Counted from the stretch's first letter, positions 25,818 to 37,206 are shown. The stretch: 64,000 nucleotides of DNA from Bacteroidota bacterium (GCA_020444515.1 JAHLKX010000001.1:496001-560000); one strand, 5' to 3'. Program-made: numbers and translations. Notes: generated from the sequence alone by a model not told the origin.

Positions 25818-27946
25818 TGACAGCGCAGGTTAGTACAATAATGTCAGAAAAACTTTTACATACACGTAATATTGGCATCATGGCTCACATCGACGCGGGT
25901 AAAACCACGACGACGGAGCGTATATTGTACTATACCGGTATCAATCACCGTCTTGGTGAAGTGCATGATGGAGCCGCCACCATGGACTGGATGCAACAAG
26001 AACAGGAGAGAGGAATTACCATTACGTCGGCCGCAACAACCGTTTTCTGGAAGAACAAAGGTGAAGACTATCGGATCAATATAATTGATACTCCGGGTCA
26101 TGTTGATTTTACGGTTGAAGTTGAACGGTCATTGCGGGTACTGGATGGTGCCATTGCTATTTTTTGTGCAGTGGGTGGTGTAGAACCGCAATCGGAAACC
26201 GTTTGGAACCAGGCCAATCGTTATCATGTCCCCCGCATTTGTTATGTCAATAAGATGGACAGGGCGGGTGCCGACTTTTACAAAGTAGTAGATGAAATAA
26301 AGGATAAATTGGGTGCAACACCGGTGCCTGTTCAGCTGCCCATTGGTGCTGAAGATGAATTTACCGGCATTGTCGACCTCATTGCCAACAAAGCTTACCA
26401 ATGGGAAGATTCGAGCCTCGGAAAAGATTATTTCGAGATACCGATCCCGGAGGATATGAAGGAACAAGTTGAAGAATACCGCAACCATTTGATCGAAGGA
26501 GCGGCTGAGGAGAACGAAGAATTGTTTGCCAAGTTCCTGAATGATCCCGGTTCAATATCGGAAGATGAAATTATTCTTACCCTGAGGAAGGCTGTACTTG
26601 AATTACGGGTGGCACCCGTATTGTGCGGATCCAGCTTCAAGAACAAAGGCGTTCAACTTTTATTGGATGCCATTGTATCGTATCTGCCCAATCCCACTGA
26701 TGTTCCCTCCATCTCCGGAATCAATCCCTACACGCAAAAAGAAGTAGAGCGTCATCCGGATGCAGAAGAACCTTTTGCTGCTTTGGCTTTCAAAATCGCA
26801 ACCGATCCCTTTGTTGGACGGGTAGCCTTTTTCAGGGTCTATTCCGGTAAGATGGATGCAGGGCAGCAGGTTTTGAACACAGGTACGGAGAAGAAAGAAA
26901 GGATTATGCGCCTGATGCAGGTTCATGCCAATAAACAAACCCCCATCAAATCCATTGAGGCCGGCGATATTGGTGTGGCCATCGGATTTAAAGAAATCAG
27001 GACTGGAGATACCCTTTGTGATCCCAAACATCCGGTTGTGCTTGAAACCATGACATTTCCCGATCCGGTGATCCGCATGGCAGTAGAGCCCAAAACTCAG
27101 GATGATGTGGATAAACTTTATGCCTCTCTCAATAAAATGGCAGAAGAGGATCCCACATTTACAGTGACTACGGATGAGGAAACCGGTCAAACGGTAATCA
27201 GTGGTATGGGGGAGTTACACCTGGAGGTAATCCTGGATCGTTTGCAGCGGGAATTCAATATCCAATGCAACAAAGGCAGACCTTCGGTTGCATATCGTGA
27301 AGCTGTTGAAAAAACAGTTAGCCATACCGAGGTTTATAAGAAACAAACAGGTGGCAAAGGAAAATTTGCGGAGATCGTTGTTGAGGTTGGACCTGCTGCC
27401 AAAGATATAAAAGGACTTGAATTTATCAATGAGATCAGAGGGAATGCCATTCCCAAAGAATTCATTCCGGCTATTAAAAAGGGGTTTGAATCCGCTATGT
27501 CAAATGGTGTTTTGCTTGGATTTCCCATGTTGAATTTGAGGGTGAAACTGGTAGATGGCTCCTTCCATACCGTCGATAGTGATGCATTGGCTTTTGAAGC
27601 TGCTGCAGCCAGATCATTCAGGGAGGCCTGTAAAAAAGCAGGTCCGTTGCTGTATGAACCGATCATGCGTCTGGAAGTAGTAACACCGGATGAGTATGTT
27701 GGTGATATAACCGGCGATCTGAATAAGCGGAGAGGGCATGTTGAAGATGTAGAATCGAAGGTCGGAAGACAAATTGTAAAGGCAAAAGTACCATTGGGTG
27801 AAATGTTTGGATATGTTACGGCTTTAAGAACCGTTTCATCAGGCAGGGCTACTTCCAGTATGGAGTTTTCGCACTATGCACAAACGCCCAGGGAAATTAT
27901 GGAAAACGTAATGTATAAAATCAAAGGATATTTGGTTACAATCTGA
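25817..27946 (+). CDS. fusA: Elongation factor G
   Basis: A 709-residue translocase GTPase. G1 is [10 protein letters not shown]2 lies in R-G-I-T-I-T, G3 is D-T-P-G-H-V-D-F and G4 is N-K-M-D-R, so it is an active GTPase rather than the GTPase-deficient EF-G2 paralogue known in Bacteroides. Domains II-V follow in full; domain IV starts near 490. It drives tRNA-mRNA movement through the ribosome. ATG 25817 overlaps the rpsG stop in TAATG; an internal ATG at 25841 ([10 protein letters not shown]) gives a length closer to relatives and could be the real start. Confidence 0.97.
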   Translation: MTAQVSTIMSEKLLHTRNIGIMAHIDAGKTTTTERILYYTGINHRLGEVHDGAATMDWMQQEQERGITITSAATTVFWKNKGEDYRINIIDTPGHVDFTVEVERSLRVLDGAIAIFCAVGGVEPQSETVWNQANRYHVPRICYVNKMDRAGADFYKVVDEIKDKLGATPVPVQLPIGAEDEFTGIVDLIANKAYQWEDSSLGKDYFEIPIPEDMKEQVEEYRNHLIEGAAEENEELFAKFLNDPGSISEDEIILTLRKAVLELRVAPVLCGSSFKNKGVQLLLDAIVSYLPNPTDVPSISGINPYTQKEVERHPDAEEPFAALAFKIATDPFVGRVAFFRVYSGKMDAGQQVLNTGTEKKERIMRLMQVHANKQTPIKSIEAGDIGVAIGFKEIRTGDTLCDPKHPVVLETMTFPDPVIRMAVEPKTQDDVDKLYASLNKMAEEDPTFTVTTDEETGQTVISGMGELHLEVILDRLQREFNIQCNKGRPSVAYREAVEKTVSHTEVYKKQTGGKGKFAEIVVEVGPAAKDIKGLEFINEIRGNAIPKEFIPAIKKGFESAMSNGVLLGFPMLNLRVKLVDGSFHTVDSDALAFEAAAARSFREACKKAGPLLYEPIMRLEVVTPDEYVGDITGDLNKRRGHVEDVESKVGRQIVKAKVPLGEMFGYVTALRTVSSGRATSSMEFSHYAQTPREIMENVMYKIKGYLVTI

Positions 27947-27966
27947 TAATTAATAAACTTATTACT

Positions 27967-28272
27967 GTGAGTCAGAGAATTAGAATAAAATTGAAATCGT
28001 ACGATCACAACCTGGTTGATAAATCAGCTGAAAAGATCGTAAAAACGATTAAATCGACCGGTGCAGTTGTCAACGGACCTATTCCGCTGCCAACCAACAA
28101 AAAGATCTTTACAGTGAACAGGTCGACATTTGTAAACAAGAAATCGCGGGAACAGTTTCAGTTGTGTTCTTACAAGCGTTTACTTGATATTTACAGTTCC
28201 ACTACGAAAACGATTGATGCCCTCATGAAGCTTGAGCTTCCCAGTGGTGTTGAGGTGGAGATCAAAGTGTAA
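27967..28272 (+). CDS. rpsJ: 30S ribosomal protein S10 (NusE)
   Basis: A 101-residue S10 that starts at GTG: no ATG precedes the conserved [11 protein letters not shown]. The P-L-P-T motif and the long loop are intact. Besides its place in the 30S head it acts as NusE with NusB (nusB is in this window) in antitermination and in coupling transcription to translation. Only 20 bases separate it from fusA, so str and S10 clusters run as one unit. Confidence 0.98.
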   Translation: MSQRIRIKLKSYDHNLVDKSAEKIVKTIKSTGAVVNGPIPLPTNKKIFTVNRSTFVNKKSREQFQLCSYKRLLDIYSSTTKTIDALMKLELPSGVEVEIKV

Positions 28273-28308
28273 TTTGAATTAAGAATCAACGATTTAAAAA
28301 AATAAACG

Positions 28309-28938
28309 ATGTCAGGAATTATTGGAAAGAAAATCGGCATGACCAGTGTATTTGACCAGGAGGGAAAAAATATTCCCTGTACGGTTATCGAAGCAGGTCC
28401 CTGCGTGGTAACACAGGTCAAAACCAAAGAGACCGATGGCTATGAAGCGATCCAGTTGGCATATGACGAAAAGAAAGAGAAACACACCTCCAAGGCGATG
28501 AAAGGACATTTTGCCAAAGCCGGCGTTTCTCCGAAAAAAGTGGTTGCAGAATTTACCCGTTTTGAAGCCGGACATAAAAAACAATTTGGTGATGTTTTGA
28601 AAGCCGACATTTTTGTGGAAGGAGAGTACATTGATGTGGTTGGTTTTTCAAAAGGTAAAGGATTTCAGGGGGTGGTAAAGCGTCACAACTTTCGGGGTGT
28701 AAATGATGCCACACACGGCCAGCACAATCGGATGCGGGCTCCCGGTTCAATCGGAGCTTCGAGTTGGCCATCCCGCGTTTTTAAAGGAATGCGCATGGCC
28801 GGACGCACTGGTGGGGAGCGGGTTAAAATGATCAACTTGCAGGTAGTAAAAATTTATCCTGAAAAGAATCTTGTTTTAGTTAAAGGATCTGTTCCGGGTC
28901 CCAATGGTTCATATGTAATACTTGAAAGATGGAGTTAG
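28309..28938 (+). CDS. rplC: 50S ribosomal protein L3
   Basis: A 209-residue L3 beginning [12 protein letters not shown]. It binds near the 3' end of 23S rRNA early in assembly, and its extended loop reaches the peptidyl transferase centre. The tip segment [10 protein letters not shown] (about 164-173) is conserved. The end overlaps the rplD start by 10 bases. Confidence 0.98.
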   Translation: MSGIIGKKIGMTSVFDQEGKNIPCTVIEAGPCVVTQVKTKETDGYEAIQLAYDEKKEKHTSKAMKGHFAKAGVSPKKVVAEFTRFEAGHKKQFGDVLKADIFVEGEYIDVVGFSKGKGFQGVVKRHNFRGVNDATHGQHNRMRAPGSIGASSWPSRVFKGMRMAGRTGGERVKMINLQVVKIYPEKNLVLVKGSVPGPNGSYVILERWS

Positions 28939-29561
28939 AAGTATATAATATCAGCGGCCAGAAAACATCCAAAAAGGTTAAACTAAACGATAGTATTTTC
29001 GGTGTTGAACCAAATGATCATGCTATCTACCTGGATGTGAAACAACACCTGGCCAATAAACGGCAGGGAACACATAAAACCAAAGAGCGAAATGAAGTTG
29101 CCGGTAGTACCCGTAAGATCAAACGGCAAAAAGGAACCGGTACAGCTCGTTTTGGTGATATTAAAAATCCAATATTCCGCGGTGGTGGACGCATATTTGG
29201 CCCGCAGCCCAGGGATTATGGTTTTAAGCTTAACAAAAAGCTGAAACGCCTTGCCAGGATTTCGGCCCTTTCCTATAAGGTGAAGGAAAATAATATGATC
29301 GTGTTGGAAGATTTCACTTTTGAAGGCCCCAAGACCAAAAGCTTTGTTGAGTTGCTCAATAGCTTTGAATTAAAGGGGAAAAAGGTACTGTTGATTCTCG
29401 ATAAAAATGACAAAAATGTATTCTTGTCATCACGGAACCTGCAGCAGACCAAAGTGATCAGTGCCAATGCCATCAATACTTACGACATTCTGAATGCGAA
29501 TAACATTCTTATTGCCGAAAGTTCGATAAAAGAGATTGAAAAGTTACATTCGGTAAATTAA
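28929..29561 (+). CDS. rplD: 50S ribosomal protein L4
   Basis: A 210-residue L4. The extended loop (about 45-100, with [10 protein letters not shown] and I-F-R-G-G-G) lines the exit tunnel, and A-L-S-Y-K-V-K-E-N follows. In E. coli L4 also represses its own operon; whether that holds here is unknown. Its ATG overlaps the end of rplC by 10 bases. Confidence 0.98.
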   Translation: MELEVYNISGQKTSKKVKLNDSIFGVEPNDHAIYLDVKQHLANKRQGTHKTKERNEVAGSTRKIKRQKGTGTARFGDIKNPIFRGGGRIFGPQPRDYGFKLNKKLKRLARISALSYKVKENNMIVLEDFTFEGPKTKSFVELLNSFELKGKKVLLILDKNDKNVFLSSRNLQQTKVISANAINTYDILNANNILIAESSIKEIEKLHSVN

Positions 29562-29574
29562 ATTAACGGATACG

Positions 29575-29865
29575 ATGGAAATAATAGTAAAACCGGTAAT
29601 TACGGAAAAAATGACAGGCCTGGGCGAAAAGCTTAACCGCTATGGATTTATTGTGCATAAAAAAGCCAATAAAATCCAGATCAAAAAAGCTGTTGAGGAC
29701 TTTTACGGAGTTCACGTAGTGGCTGTCAATACGATGAATTATTCCGGAAAGGAGAAATCACGGTTTACAAAAGCCGGTGTGATTGCCGGACGTACCAACG
29801 CATTTAAAAAGGCTATCGTTACATTAGCCGAAGGTGAAACTATTGATTTTTACAGCAATATTTAA
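29575..29865 (+). CDS. rplW: 50S ribosomal protein L23
   Basis: A 96-residue L23 at the tunnel exit, the docking site for trigger factor and signal recognition particle. P-V-I-T-E-K-M and the V-N-T-M-N-Y-S-G segment are characteristic. Length is normal. It lies between rplD and rplB, 13 and 5 bases away. Confidence 0.97.
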   Translation: MEIIVKPVITEKMTGLGEKLNRYGFIVHKKANKIQIKKAVEDFYGVHVVAVNTMNYSGKEKSRFTKAGVIAGRTNAFKKAIVTLAEGETIDFYSNI

Positions 29866-29870
29866 GATAA

Positions 29871-30695
29871 ATGGCTTTAAAAAAATTCAAACCGACAACA
29901 TCCAGTCAGCGCTTTAAGATAATTAGTGCGTTTGATGAAGTGACTGCCTCAAGACCTGAGAAGAGTTTGCTTGCGCCAATGAAGAAATCAGGTGGTAGAA
30001 ACAATGAAGGTAAAATGACCATGCGATATATGGGTGGTGGTCATAAACAGAAGTATAGAATAATCGATTTTAAACGCGATAAAGAAGGTATGCCGGCCAA
30101 GGTCAAAACCATTGAGTATGATCCGAACCGGACTGCCAGAATTGCACTACTGGTCTATGCCGATGGTGAAAAGCGTTATATCATTGCTCCGCATGGGCTT
30201 AAAGTCGGTCAGGAAATTTCAGCCGGAAAAGGTGCTGCTCCTGAAGTTGGAAACTCCATGTATTTGAGTGAAATTCCTTTTGGAACCATCATTCATAACA
30301 TTGAGCTTCGTCCCGGACAGGGCGGCAAGATGGCACGCAGTGCCGGTTCTTATGCCCAACTGGTTTCTCGGGAAGGGAAATTTGCCATCCTGAAGCTTCC
30401 TTCAGGTGAAACAAGGATGATCCTTAATACCTGTAAGGCTACTATTGGTATGGTTTCAAATCCGGATCACAGCCTGGAGGTTTCTGGAAAAGCCGGACGC
30501 AGCCGTTGGTTGGGTCGTAGGCCAAGAACACGCGGTGTCGTTATGAATCCGGTTGATCACCCCATGGGTGGTGGCGAAGGCCGTGCCTCTGGTGGACATC
30601 CACGGTCAAGGAAGGGTTTGCCGGCAAAAGGATTTAAAACCCGTTCGAAGAAAAAAGCATCGAGCAAATACATTATTGAAAGAAGGAAAAAATAA
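29871..30695 (+). CDS. rplB: 50S ribosomal protein L2
   Basis: A 274-residue L2, the most conserved large-subunit protein, needed for subunit joining and peptidyl transfer. The signature [11 protein letters not shown] (about 225-235), with its conserved His, is intact, as is G-G-R-N-N-E-G-K-M near residue 41. Confidence 0.98.
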   Translation: MALKKFKPTTSSQRFKIISAFDEVTASRPEKSLLAPMKKSGGRNNEGKMTMRYMGGGHKQKYRIIDFKRDKEGMPAKVKTIEYDPNRTARIALLVYADGEKRYIIAPHGLKVGQEISAGKGAAPEVGNSMYLSEIPFGTIIHNIELRPGQGGKMARSAGSYAQLVSREGKFAILKLPSGETRMILNTCKATIGMVSNPDHSLEVSGKAGRSRWLGRRPRTRGVVMNPVDHPMGGGEGRASGGHPRSRKGLPAKGFKTRSKKKASSKYIIERRKK

Positions 30696-30704
30696 TCGGT
30701 AATC

Positions 30705-30983
30705 ATGAGCAGATCACTAAAAAAAGGACCATATATCCACTATAAGTTGGAAAAGAAAGTACTCACAAACATGGAGTCCAAGAAAAAGACGGTTATTAAG
30801 ACCTGGTCAAGGGCTTCTGTGATATCACCCGATTTTGTCGGACAAACGATTGCTGTGCATAACGGTAATAAATTCATCCCGGTATACATAACCGAAAATA
30901 TGGTTGGGCACAAGCTCGGTGAGTTTGCACCCACCCGAATCTTTCGTGGACATGCCGGATCAAAAGATAAAGGCAAGCGATAA
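30705..30983 (+). CDS. rpsS: 30S ribosomal protein S19
   Basis: A 92-residue S19 starting [10 protein letters not shown] and containing [11 protein letters not shown]. It pairs with S13 in the 30S head and touches the A-site region. Length and position between rplB and rplV are standard. Confidence 0.98.
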   Translation: MSRSLKKGPYIHYKLEKKVLTNMESKKKTVIKTWSRASVISPDFVGQTIAVHNGNKFIPVYITENMVGHKLGEFAPTRIFRGHAGSKDKGKR

Positions 30984-31016
30984 TCGTCTTAGTGTAAACT
31001 TAGAAATAAACTGAAA

Positions 31017-31421
31017 ATGGGATCCAGAAAAAGATTAAGTGCTGAAGCATTAAAACGGGAAAAACAAAGTGTGGCATTTGCCAGGCTGAACAATGTTCCT
31101 ACATCACCGAGGAAAATGCGGCTTGCAGCCGGATTGGTCCGTGGCATGGAAGTTGAGAAGGCATTGCACATTTTAAAGCACTCACCCATGGAAGCATCCA
31201 CCAGGCTGCACAAACTGCTGTTATCAGCCATTGCAAACTGGCAGGCGAAAAACGAAGGTGTCAGGATTGAAGATGCCAATTTGTATGTCAAAGAAATCGC
31301 TGTTGACAGTGCCCGGATGCTCAAACGCATCCAGACTGCTCCGCAGGGTCGTGCATACCGCATTCGCAAACGCTCCAATCATGTGACGTTGATCGTTGAT
31401 AATAAAAATGTTGAAAATTAA
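31017..31421 (+). CDS. rplV: 50S ribosomal protein L22
   Basis: A 134-residue L22, with an N-terminal extension of about 20 residues rich in Arg and Lys before the core [10 protein letters not shown]. The long beta hairpin (about 95-115, [10 protein letters not shown]) lines the exit tunnel and is the site of macrolide-resistance changes in other bacteria; nothing unusual is seen in it. Confidence 0.97.
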   Translation: MGSRKRLSAEALKREKQSVAFARLNNVPTSPRKMRLAAGLVRGMEVEKALHILKHSPMEASTRLHKLLLSAIANWQAKNEGVRIEDANLYVKEIAVDSARMLKRIQTAPQGRAYRIRKRSNHVTLIVDNKNVEN

Positions 31422-31441
31422 GACTTAACGAATTAATAATA

Positions 31442-32158
31442 ATGGGACAAAAAACAAATCCGATAGGCCTTAGGTTAGGAATCATCAGAGGATGGGACTC
31501 CAGCTGGTATGGTGGTAAAAAGTACGACCAGAAAATTGTTGAAGACGACCAGATCAGAAAGTATCTCAATGCACGTCTTTCCAAGGCCGGAATTTCTAAA
31601 ATCCTGATTGAAAGGACTTTAAAACTTGTAACCGTTACCATTTTCACTGCCCGTCCGGGTATCATCATTGGTAAAGGCGGTCAGGAAGTGGATAAGTTGA
31701 AGGAAGAGCTTAAAAAGCTGACCAAAAAAGAAATTCAGATCAACATATCAGAGATCAAACGTCCGGAACTGGATGCTGCCATTGTGGCTACTACCATTGC
31801 CAAACAAATTGAAGGCCGTGTTTCATACCGTCGCGCCATCAAAACTGCCATTGCATCGACTATGCGGATTGGTGCCGAAGGTATAAAGGTTTTAATCTCA
31901 GGTCGTTTGGGTGGAGCTGAAATGGCCCGTGGTGAGATTTATAAAGAAGGCCGCATTCCATTGCATACACTCCGTGCTGACATTGATTATGCGCTTGTTG
32001 AGGCCCATACCACTTATGGCCGGATCGGTGTAAAAGTATGGATTTGTAAAGGCGAGGTTTTTGGAAAACGTGATCTAAGTGCGCACTTTATTCAAGAAAA
32101 GAAAAAGCCAGGACGATCAGGTGGACCAGGAGGTGGTAAACCCAGAAGAAGAAGATAA
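31442..32158 (+). CDS. rpsC: 30S ribosomal protein S3
   Basis: A 238-residue S3. The type II KH domain has the [10 protein letters not shown] loop (about 70-80), followed by the S3 C-terminal domain with [11 protein letters not shown]. It forms part of the mRNA entry helicase site. The Gly/Arg/Lys-rich tail ([10 protein letters not shown]) is usual for this phylum. Confidence 0.98.
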   Translation: MGQKTNPIGLRLGIIRGWDSSWYGGKKYDQKIVEDDQIRKYLNARLSKAGISKILIERTLKLVTVTIFTARPGIIIGKGGQEVDKLKEELKKLTKKEIQINISEIKRPELDAAIVATTIAKQIEGRVSYRRAIKTAIASTMRIGAEGIKVLISGRLGGAEMARGEIYKEGRIPLHTLRADIDYALVEAHTTYGRIGVKVWICKGEVFGKRDLSAHFIQEKKKPGRSGGPGGGKPRRRR

Positions 32159-32192
32159 CAGTTATTGGAACATCATTAATACATAGAAAATA

Positions 32193-32615
32193 ATGTTACA
32201 GCCAAAGAAAACTAAATACAGGAAACAGCAAAAAGGTCGGATGAAAGGCAATGCCATGCGTGGAAATCAACTGGCATTCGGCTCCTTTGGTATCAAGTCG
32301 CTGCAGGAAGCATGGATTACAGGTAGACAAATCGAAGCTGCACGTCAGGCTGTTACCCGTCATATGAAACGTGAAGGACAACTTTGGATTCGTATTTTTC
32401 CTGATAAGCCCATTACTAAGAAGCCTGCAGAGGTTCGTATGGGTAAAGGTAAAGGTGCACCCGAAATGTTTGTTGCCAGGGTAAGTCCCGGCCGGATGTT
32501 ATTCGAAGCAGGTGGCGTTCCTCTTGAAATCGCAAAGGAGGCTTTGCGTCTTGCTGCTCAAAAACTTCCGGTAACGACAAAATTTGTTGTTAGACGCGAT
32601 TATGTTGAAGAATAA
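32193..32615 (+). CDS. rplP: 50S ribosomal protein L16
   Basis: A 140-residue L16 starting [16 protein letters not shown]. It binds near the A-site finger and helps organise the peptidyl transferase centre. [10 protein letters not shown], the conserved glycine-rich segment carrying the hydroxylatable Arg region in other bacteria, is present. Confidence 0.98.
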   Translation: MLQPKKTKYRKQQKGRMKGNAMRGNQLAFGSFGIKSLQEAWITGRQIEAARQAVTRHMKREGQLWIRIFPDKPITKKPAEVRMGKGKGAPEMFVARVSPGRMLFEAGGVPLEIAKEALRLAAQKLPVTTKFVVRRDYVEE

Positions 32616-32628
32616 AAATTAGAAGGTA

Positions 32629-32838
32629 ATGGATCAAAATGTAATAAAAGAACTTTCGACTGCTGACCTCAGGGATCGCCTGGAGGACGAAACCAAACAA
32701 CTGGTTAAACTGCGGATTAACCATGCTGTATCTCCCCTGGAGAACCCTAATAAAATAAAAGCATACAGAAAGATCATCGCGCGCATCAAAACAGAATTGC
32801 GGAAGCGCGAGTTGGAAGAATTAAATAAAAAGCAGTAA
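32629..32838 (+). CDS. rpmC: 50S ribosomal protein L29
   Basis: A 69-residue two-helix L29 at the tunnel exit next to L23. The core L-V-K-L-R-I-N-H-A (about 25-33) and [12 protein letters not shown] are typical. It lies 13 bases after rplP and 5 before rpsQ. Confidence 0.96.
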   Translation: MDQNVIKELSTADLRDRLEDETKQLVKLRINHAVSPLENPNKIKAYRKIIARIKTELRKRELEELNKKQ

Positions 32839-32843
32839 TAATA

Positions 32844-33101
32844 ATGGAAACCAGGAAACTTAGAAAGGAAAGAACGGGACTGGTCGTCAGCGACAAGATG
32901 GATAAATCCATCGTAGTCATCGTTGAACGTAAAGTGAAGCACCCGATCTACGGAAAGTTTGTTAAGAAAACTTCCAAGTTCACCGCACACGATGAAAAGA
33001 ATGACTGCAATATAGGTGATATGGTTCGGATTATGGAAACCCGGCCACTGAGTAAAAATAAGTGTTGGAGATTGGTTGAAATCATTGAAAGGGCTAAATA
33101 A
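32844..33101 (+). CDS. rpsQ: 30S ribosomal protein S17
   Basis: An 85-residue S17 with an OB fold: [13 protein letters not shown] near the start and [12 protein letters not shown] near 62-73. It is a primary 16S-binding protein. Its TAA shares a base with the rplN ATG at 33101. Confidence 0.97.
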   Translation: METRKLRKERTGLVVSDKMDKSIVVIVERKVKHPIYGKFVKKTSKFTAHDEKNDCNIGDMVRIMETRPLSKNKCWRLVEIIERAK

Positions 33102-33469
33102 TGATACAACAGGAATCAAGATTAACGGTAGCTGATAACAGCGGAGCAAAAGAAGTACTTTGTATCCGTGTACTGGGTGGTACCAAAAAAAGGTATGCCA
33201 GAATTGGTGATAAAATTATCGTAACGGTAAAACATACCATTCCTTCGGGTAATATTAAAAAAGGAACGGTTGCCAAAGCAGTGGTTGTCAGGACAAGAAA
33301 AGAAAACAGGCGTCCGGATGGATCTTACATCCGGTTCGATGATAATGCTGTTGTATTGTTGAACAATACTGGCGAAATGATCGGCACCCGTATTTTCGGA
33401 CCTGTCGCCAGGGAATTGAGGGAAAAACAATACATGAAAATTATTTCACTGGCACCTGAGGTGCTTTAA
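33101..33469 (+). CDS. rplN: 50S ribosomal protein L14
   Basis: A 122-residue L14, standard length, beginning [16 protein letters not shown]. It lies at the subunit interface and forms bridge contacts with 16S rRNA. The TAATG overlap with rpsQ indicates coupled translation. Confidence 0.98.
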   Translation: MIQQESRLTVADNSGAKEVLCIRVLGGTKKRYARIGDKIIVTVKHTIPSGNIKKGTVAKAVVVRTRKENRRPDGSYIRFDDNAVVLLNNTGEMIGTRIFGPVARELREKQYMKIISLAPEVL

Positions 33470-33483
33470 AAAAGAGTGATACC

Positions 33484-33807
33484 ATGCGTAGGAAATTACA
33501 TATTAAAAAAGGCGACAACGTCATCGTGATATCCGGTAACTCCCGGGGAGAAAAAGGCAAAGTGCTGTTTGTTGACGTTGAAAAGCAAAAAGCCATTGTA
33601 GAGGGTGTAAACATGGTTTCGAAACATACGAAACCCAATGCTGAAAACCCCAAAGGTGGCATCGTCCAAAAGGAAGGATACATTCATGTATCAAACCTGA
33701 TGATCGTTGACGGATCAGGCAAAGCGACACGTGTCGGTCACAAAAAGGACGGAAAGACAAATAAATCAGTTCGTTATTCTAAAAAGACCGGGGAGGTAAT
33801 CAAATAA
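33484..33807 (+). CDS. rplX: 50S ribosomal protein L24
   Basis: A 107-residue L24 with the KOW motif (about 10-36: [17 protein letters not shown]). It initiates 50S assembly at the 5' end of 23S rRNA. Its stop overlaps the rplE ATG by one base (33807). Confidence 0.97.
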   Translation: MRRKLHIKKGDNVIVISGNSRGEKGKVLFVDVEKQKAIVEGVNMVSKHTKPNAENPKGGIVQKEGYIHVSNLMIVDGSGKATRVGHKKDGKTNKSVRYSKKTGEVIK

Positions 33808-34364
33808 TGGAATACACACCAAGGTTAAAATCAAAGTATAAAGCAGAAATTGCACCGGCACTCAAAGAGCAATTCAACTATAAGAGTGCCATGGAGATCC
33901 CAAGGCTTGTAAAAATCAGCCTGAATCAGGGATTGGGGCAAGCCATTACCGACAAAAAAATGATCGATCAGGGTGTTGAAGAAATGACCATGATCACAGG
34001 TCAACGTGCGGTTGCCACCAAATCGAAAAAAGATATTTCGAACTTTAAATTGCGTAAAGGAATGCCAGTCGGTGTGCGGGTTACTTTACGTGGCGACAAA
34101 ATGTATGAATTCCTGGATCGTTTAGTATCGGTTGCTATTCCTCGTATCAGGGACTTTAGAGGGATCAATGATAAAGGATTTGACGGCAGGGGTAACTATA
34201 CCTTTGGTGTCCCTGAACAGATCATTTTCCCAGAGATCGATATTGATAAAGTAGGCAATATCAATGGCATGGACGTAACTTTCGTTACAACTGCTCAAAC
34301 AGATAAAGAATGTCTGGCCCTGCTCAAAGAATTTGGATTACCATTTAAAAATCAAAAAGCATAA
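33807..34364 (+). CDS. rplE: 50S ribosomal protein L5
   Basis: A 185-residue L5 that binds 5S rRNA and contacts P-site tRNA. Features are [12 protein letters not shown] and [11 protein letters not shown]. It is coupled to rplX through a one-base overlap and to rpsN with a 3-base gap. Confidence 0.98.
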   Translation: MEYTPRLKSKYKAEIAPALKEQFNYKSAMEIPRLVKISLNQGLGQAITDKKMIDQGVEEMTMITGQRAVATKSKKDISNFKLRKGMPVGVRVTLRGDKMYEFLDRLVSVAIPRIRDFRGINDKGFDGRGNYTFGVPEQIIFPEIDIDKVGNINGMDVTFVTTAQTDKECLALLKEFGLPFKNQKA

Positions 34365-34367
34365 AAC

Positions 34368-34637
34368 ATGGCTAAAGAATCAATGAAAGCGCGGGAAGTA
34401 AAAAGGCGTGAAATGGTTGAACGCTATGCCGAAAAGCGGGCTGAGCTAAAAGCGGCCGGTGATTATGAAGCATTGCAAAAACTGCCAAAAAACTCTTCAA
34501 GTGTTCGGTTACACAATCGTTGTAATCTATCTGGCAGACCTAAAGGATACATGCGCCAATTTGGAATTTCGCGTATCAATTTCAGGGAAATGGCCTTGAA
34601 AGGACTTATTCCCGGTGTTAAAAAAGCAAGTTGGTAA
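34368..34637 (+). CDS. rpsN: 30S ribosomal protein S14, zinc-free type
   Basis: An 89-residue S14 of the longer zinc-free (C-minus) type. The only Cys is in [10 protein letters not shown], so the four-Cys zinc ribbon of the short form is absent. It ends G-V-K-K-A-S-W as usual. It binds 16S rRNA in the 30S head. This form works without zinc. Confidence 0.97.
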   Translation: MAKESMKAREVKRREMVERYAEKRAELKAAGDYEALQKLPKNSSSVRLHNRCNLSGRPKGYMRQFGISRINFREMALKGLIPGVKKASW

Positions 34638-34656
34638 ATAATTTAATGATACAGTA

Positions 34657-35055
34657 ATGATAACAGATCCGATAGCAGATTATTTAACAAGAATTCGGAA
34701 TGCAGTAATGGCAAAGCACCGTTTGGTTGAAGTGCAATCTTCGAACATTAAAAAGGATATGACCAAGATATTATTCGAAAAAGGCTATATCCTCAATTAT
34801 AAATTTGAAGAAGAGAACAATCCCGGTGTCATAAAAATAGCCCTGAAATACCATCCGGAAACCAAACTTCCAGCCATCAATAAACTGGAGCGAGCCAGTC
34901 GGCCTGGCCTTAGAAAGTATGCTGATGCCAAATCATTGCCACGTGTACTGAATGGACTTGGAGTTGCGATTATTTCTACATCTCAGGGTGTAATGACTGA
35001 TAAAGAAGCGCGTAAGCTTAACATCGGTGGCGAAGTATTGTGTTACGTTAGTTAA
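34657..35055 (+). CDS. rpsH: 30S ribosomal protein S8
   Basis: A 132-residue S8 starting M-I-T-D-P-I-A-D-Y-L-T-R-I-R-N-A, with the C-terminal I-S-T-S-Q-G-V-M-T-D motif. It is a primary 16S rRNA binder in the platform and represses the spc operon in E. coli; no matching mRNA structure was assessed here. Confidence 0.98.
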   Translation: MITDPIADYLTRIRNAVMAKHRLVEVQSSNIKKDMTKILFEKGYILNYKFEEENNPGVIKIALKYHPETKLPAINKLERASRPGLRKYADAKSLPRVLNGLGVAIISTSQGVMTDKEARKLNIGGEVLCYVS

Positions 35056-35074
35056 TTATTTGAATTTTTAAGAT

Positions 35075-35632
35075 ATGTCACGTATAGGAAAATTTCCCAT
35101 TCCACTTCCCGATGGCGTTCAGGTGAGCGTTTCCGACGACAATGTCGTAACGGTGAAGGGTAAACTGGGTGAATTACATCAGCCCATCGATACCCAAATT
35201 CAGGTTAAAAAAGAAGATGGCAGTATCGTTTTGGAAAGAACCAGTGAAACCAAAGAGATCAAATCAAAACATGGATTATACCGTGCATTGATCGCCAATA
35301 TGGTTCAGGGTGTTACCGAAGGTTTTACCATTGTTCAGGAATTGGTGGGTGTAGGTTATAAAGCTGAAGTAAAAGGACAGGTATTGGAATTGTCTCTTGG
35401 ATTTTCGCACAATGTCGTGTTCGAGATGCCCGAAGAAGTTAAGGTTGAAGCCATAACCGAAAGGGGTAAAAGTCCAACCATTACATTGAGGTCCATCGAT
35501 AAACAACTTGTAGGACAGGTTGCGGCTAAAATCAGATCATTGCGTAAGCCTGAACCTTATAAAGGTAAAGGTATTCGTTACAAAGGCGAATACATCAGGA
35601 AGAAAGCTGGTAAAGCTGCTGCTGAGAAATAA
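35075..35632 (+). CDS. rplF: 50S ribosomal protein L6
   Basis: A 185-residue L6 beginning M-S-R-I-G-K-F-P-I-P. Two similar domains follow; the signature K-P-E-P-Y-K-G-K-G-I-R-Y (about 160-171) is intact. It sits near the factor-binding centre. Confidence 0.98.
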   Translation: MSRIGKFPIPLPDGVQVSVSDDNVVTVKGKLGELHQPIDTQIQVKKEDGSIVLERTSETKEIKSKHGLYRALIANMVQGVTEGFTIVQELVGVGYKAEVKGQVLELSLGFSHNVVFEMPEEVKVEAITERGKSPTITLRSIDKQLVGQVAAKIRSLRKPEPYKGKGIRYKGEYIRKKAGKAAAEK

Positions 35633-35656
35633 TAACATTGTAAAAAGTTAGTAAGA

Positions 35657-36013
35657 ATGGCTACAAAGAACAGAAAGCAGTTCAGAAGGAACAGGATAAA
35701 AATGAGGCTCCGCAAAACCATTGTTGGTAGTAACGAGCGTCCCAGAATGTCAGTTTATCGCAGTAATAAACAGATCTATGTACAGCTGATTGACGATATT
35801 ACTGGTAATACATTGTTATCGGCCTCCTCATCCGTTGAAGCTGATGCAAAAGGTAACAAAATTGAGCAAGCCAAAAAAGTAGGTACCCAAATTGCTGCTA
35901 AAGCAAAAGAAGCGGGTATTGAAACGGTGGTTTTCGACAGAAACGGTTATTTATATCACGGCAGAGTGAAGGCTTTAGCTGAAGCTGCCAGAGAAGGAGG
36001 ACTTAAATTTTAA
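35657..36013 (+). CDS. rplR: 50S ribosomal protein L18
   Basis: A 118-residue L18 that binds 5S rRNA with L5. [16 protein letters not shown] and the C-terminal [13 protein letters not shown] are typical. It lies 5 bases before rpsE. Confidence 0.98.
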   Translation: MATKNRKQFRRNRIKMRLRKTIVGSNERPRMSVYRSNKQIYVQLIDDITGNTLLSASSSVEADAKGNKIEQAKKVGTQIAAKAKEAGIETVVFDRNGYLYHGRVKALAEAAREGGLKF

Positions 36014-36018
36014 TTATC

Positions 36019-36537
36019 ATGACAGACGTTAACATCAAAAGAGTTAAATCAAGCGATATTGAATTCAAGGACCGATTGGTCAGTATTCAGCGTGTAACCA
36101 AAGTTACCAAGGGTGGACGAACTTTCAGCTTTTCGGCCATCGTGATCGTTGGTAATGAGAAAGGTGTTGTTGGATATGGTCTTGGAAAAGCCAAAGAAGT
36201 GACTTCAGCCATTGCCAAAGGAATTGACGATGCCAAGAAAAATCTGATCAAGGTGCCGATCCTGAAAGGGACCCTGCCCCATGAGCAAGAAGGAAAATAC
36301 AGTGGCGCCAGGGTGTTTCTGAAACCAGCTGCACCTGGTACTGGTGTTATTGCCGGTGGTGCAATGCGTGCAGTCCTCGAAAGCGTTGGGGTTACTGACG
36401 TTTTGGCCAAATCAAAGGGTTCGTCTAATCCGCACAGTGTGGTCAAGGCCACCATCAATGCACTCATTCAATTGCGTGATGCACATACCATTGCTCAATT
36501 GCGTGGAATGGATATTGAACGGGTATTTAATGGTTAA
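36019..36537 (+). CDS. rpsE: 30S ribosomal protein S5
   Basis: A 172-residue S5. The N-terminal double-stranded RNA-binding-like domain has [14 protein letters not shown] (about 25-38, the loop altered in ram and spectinomycin mutants elsewhere), and the C-terminal domain has G-V-T-D-V-L-A-K. It helps control decoding accuracy. Confidence 0.98.
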   Translation: MTDVNIKRVKSSDIEFKDRLVSIQRVTKVTKGGRTFSFSAIVIVGNEKGVVGYGLGKAKEVTSAIAKGIDDAKKNLIKVPILKGTLPHEQEGKYSGARVFLKPAAPGTGVIAGGAMRAVLESVGVTDVLAKSKGSSNPHSVVKATINALIQLRDAHTIAQLRGMDIERVFNG

Positions 36538-36558
36538 TTTTCAAAAATGCAGCAAAAC

Positions 36559-36738
36559 ATGAAGAAGTTTAAAATAACACAGGTGAAAAGCGGAATCGGC
36601 CAGACCAAAAGGCAAAAGCTGACGCTGGAAGCACTGGGCCTGAGAAAAATGAATCAGACACGCGAAGTGGAAGGAAGTCCCCAGGTTTTAGGCATGATTG
36701 AAAAAGTAAAACACTTACTAACAGTAGAAGAAATTTAA
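36559..36738 (+). CDS. rpmD: 50S ribosomal protein L30
   Basis: A 59-residue L30 starting M-K-K-F-K-I-T-Q-V-K-S at 36559; an in-frame ATG at 36547 would add four residues (M-Q-Q-N). The core I-G-Q-T-K-R-Q-K-L-T-L-E-A-L-G-L is standard. It lies between rpsE and rplO. Confidence 0.95.
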   Translation: MKKFKITQVKSGIGQTKRQKLTLEALGLRKMNQTREVEGSPQVLGMIEKVKHLLTVEEI

Positions 36739-36759
36739 TAACCTTTTAATTAATAAACA

Positions 36760-37206
36760 ATGGATTTAAGTAATTTAAAACCAGCAAAAGGTTCAACAAA
36801 AGGCAGGAAGCGGATTGCCCGAGGACAGGGTTCAGGATATGGTGGAACTTCCACCCGTGGACACAAAGGAGCCAAATCGCGTTCGGGCTTTAGCCAAAAG
36901 ATTGGCTTTGAAGGTGGGCAGATGCCGTTGTATCGTCGCGTACCCAAATTCGGATTCAAAAATATCAACCGTGTTGAATACCGTGGTATCAACATCGATG
37001 TTTTGCAAAAACTGGCCGACGATAAAAAAGTGACCAGCATTGATTTGGAAACTTTGATTGAAAATGGACTGGCTTCGAAAAAAGATCTTGTAAAGATACT
37101 GGGCCGGGGAGAGCTGAAAGCTAAATTGGAAGTGAAAGCACATGCATTTTCAAAATCAGCAATTGCTGCCATAGAGAAACAAGGTGGTGTTGCTACAAAA
37201 ATTTAA
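36760..37206 (+). CDS. rplO: 50S ribosomal protein L15
   Basis: A 148-residue L15. The N-terminal glycine/arginine-rich tail (G-R-G-x-G type: R-G-Q-G-S-G-Y-G-G-T-S-T-R-G) threads into 23S rRNA, and the globular part ends near A-I-E-K-Q-G-G. secY begins 6 bases later, the usual arrangement. Confidence 0.97.
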   Translation: MDLSNLKPAKGSTKGRKRIARGQGSGYGGTSTRGHKGAKSRSGFSQKIGFEGGQMPLYRRVPKFGFKNINRVEYRGINIDVLQKLADDKKVTSIDLETLIENGLASKKDLVKILGRGELKAKLEVKAHAFSKSAIAAIEKQGGVATKI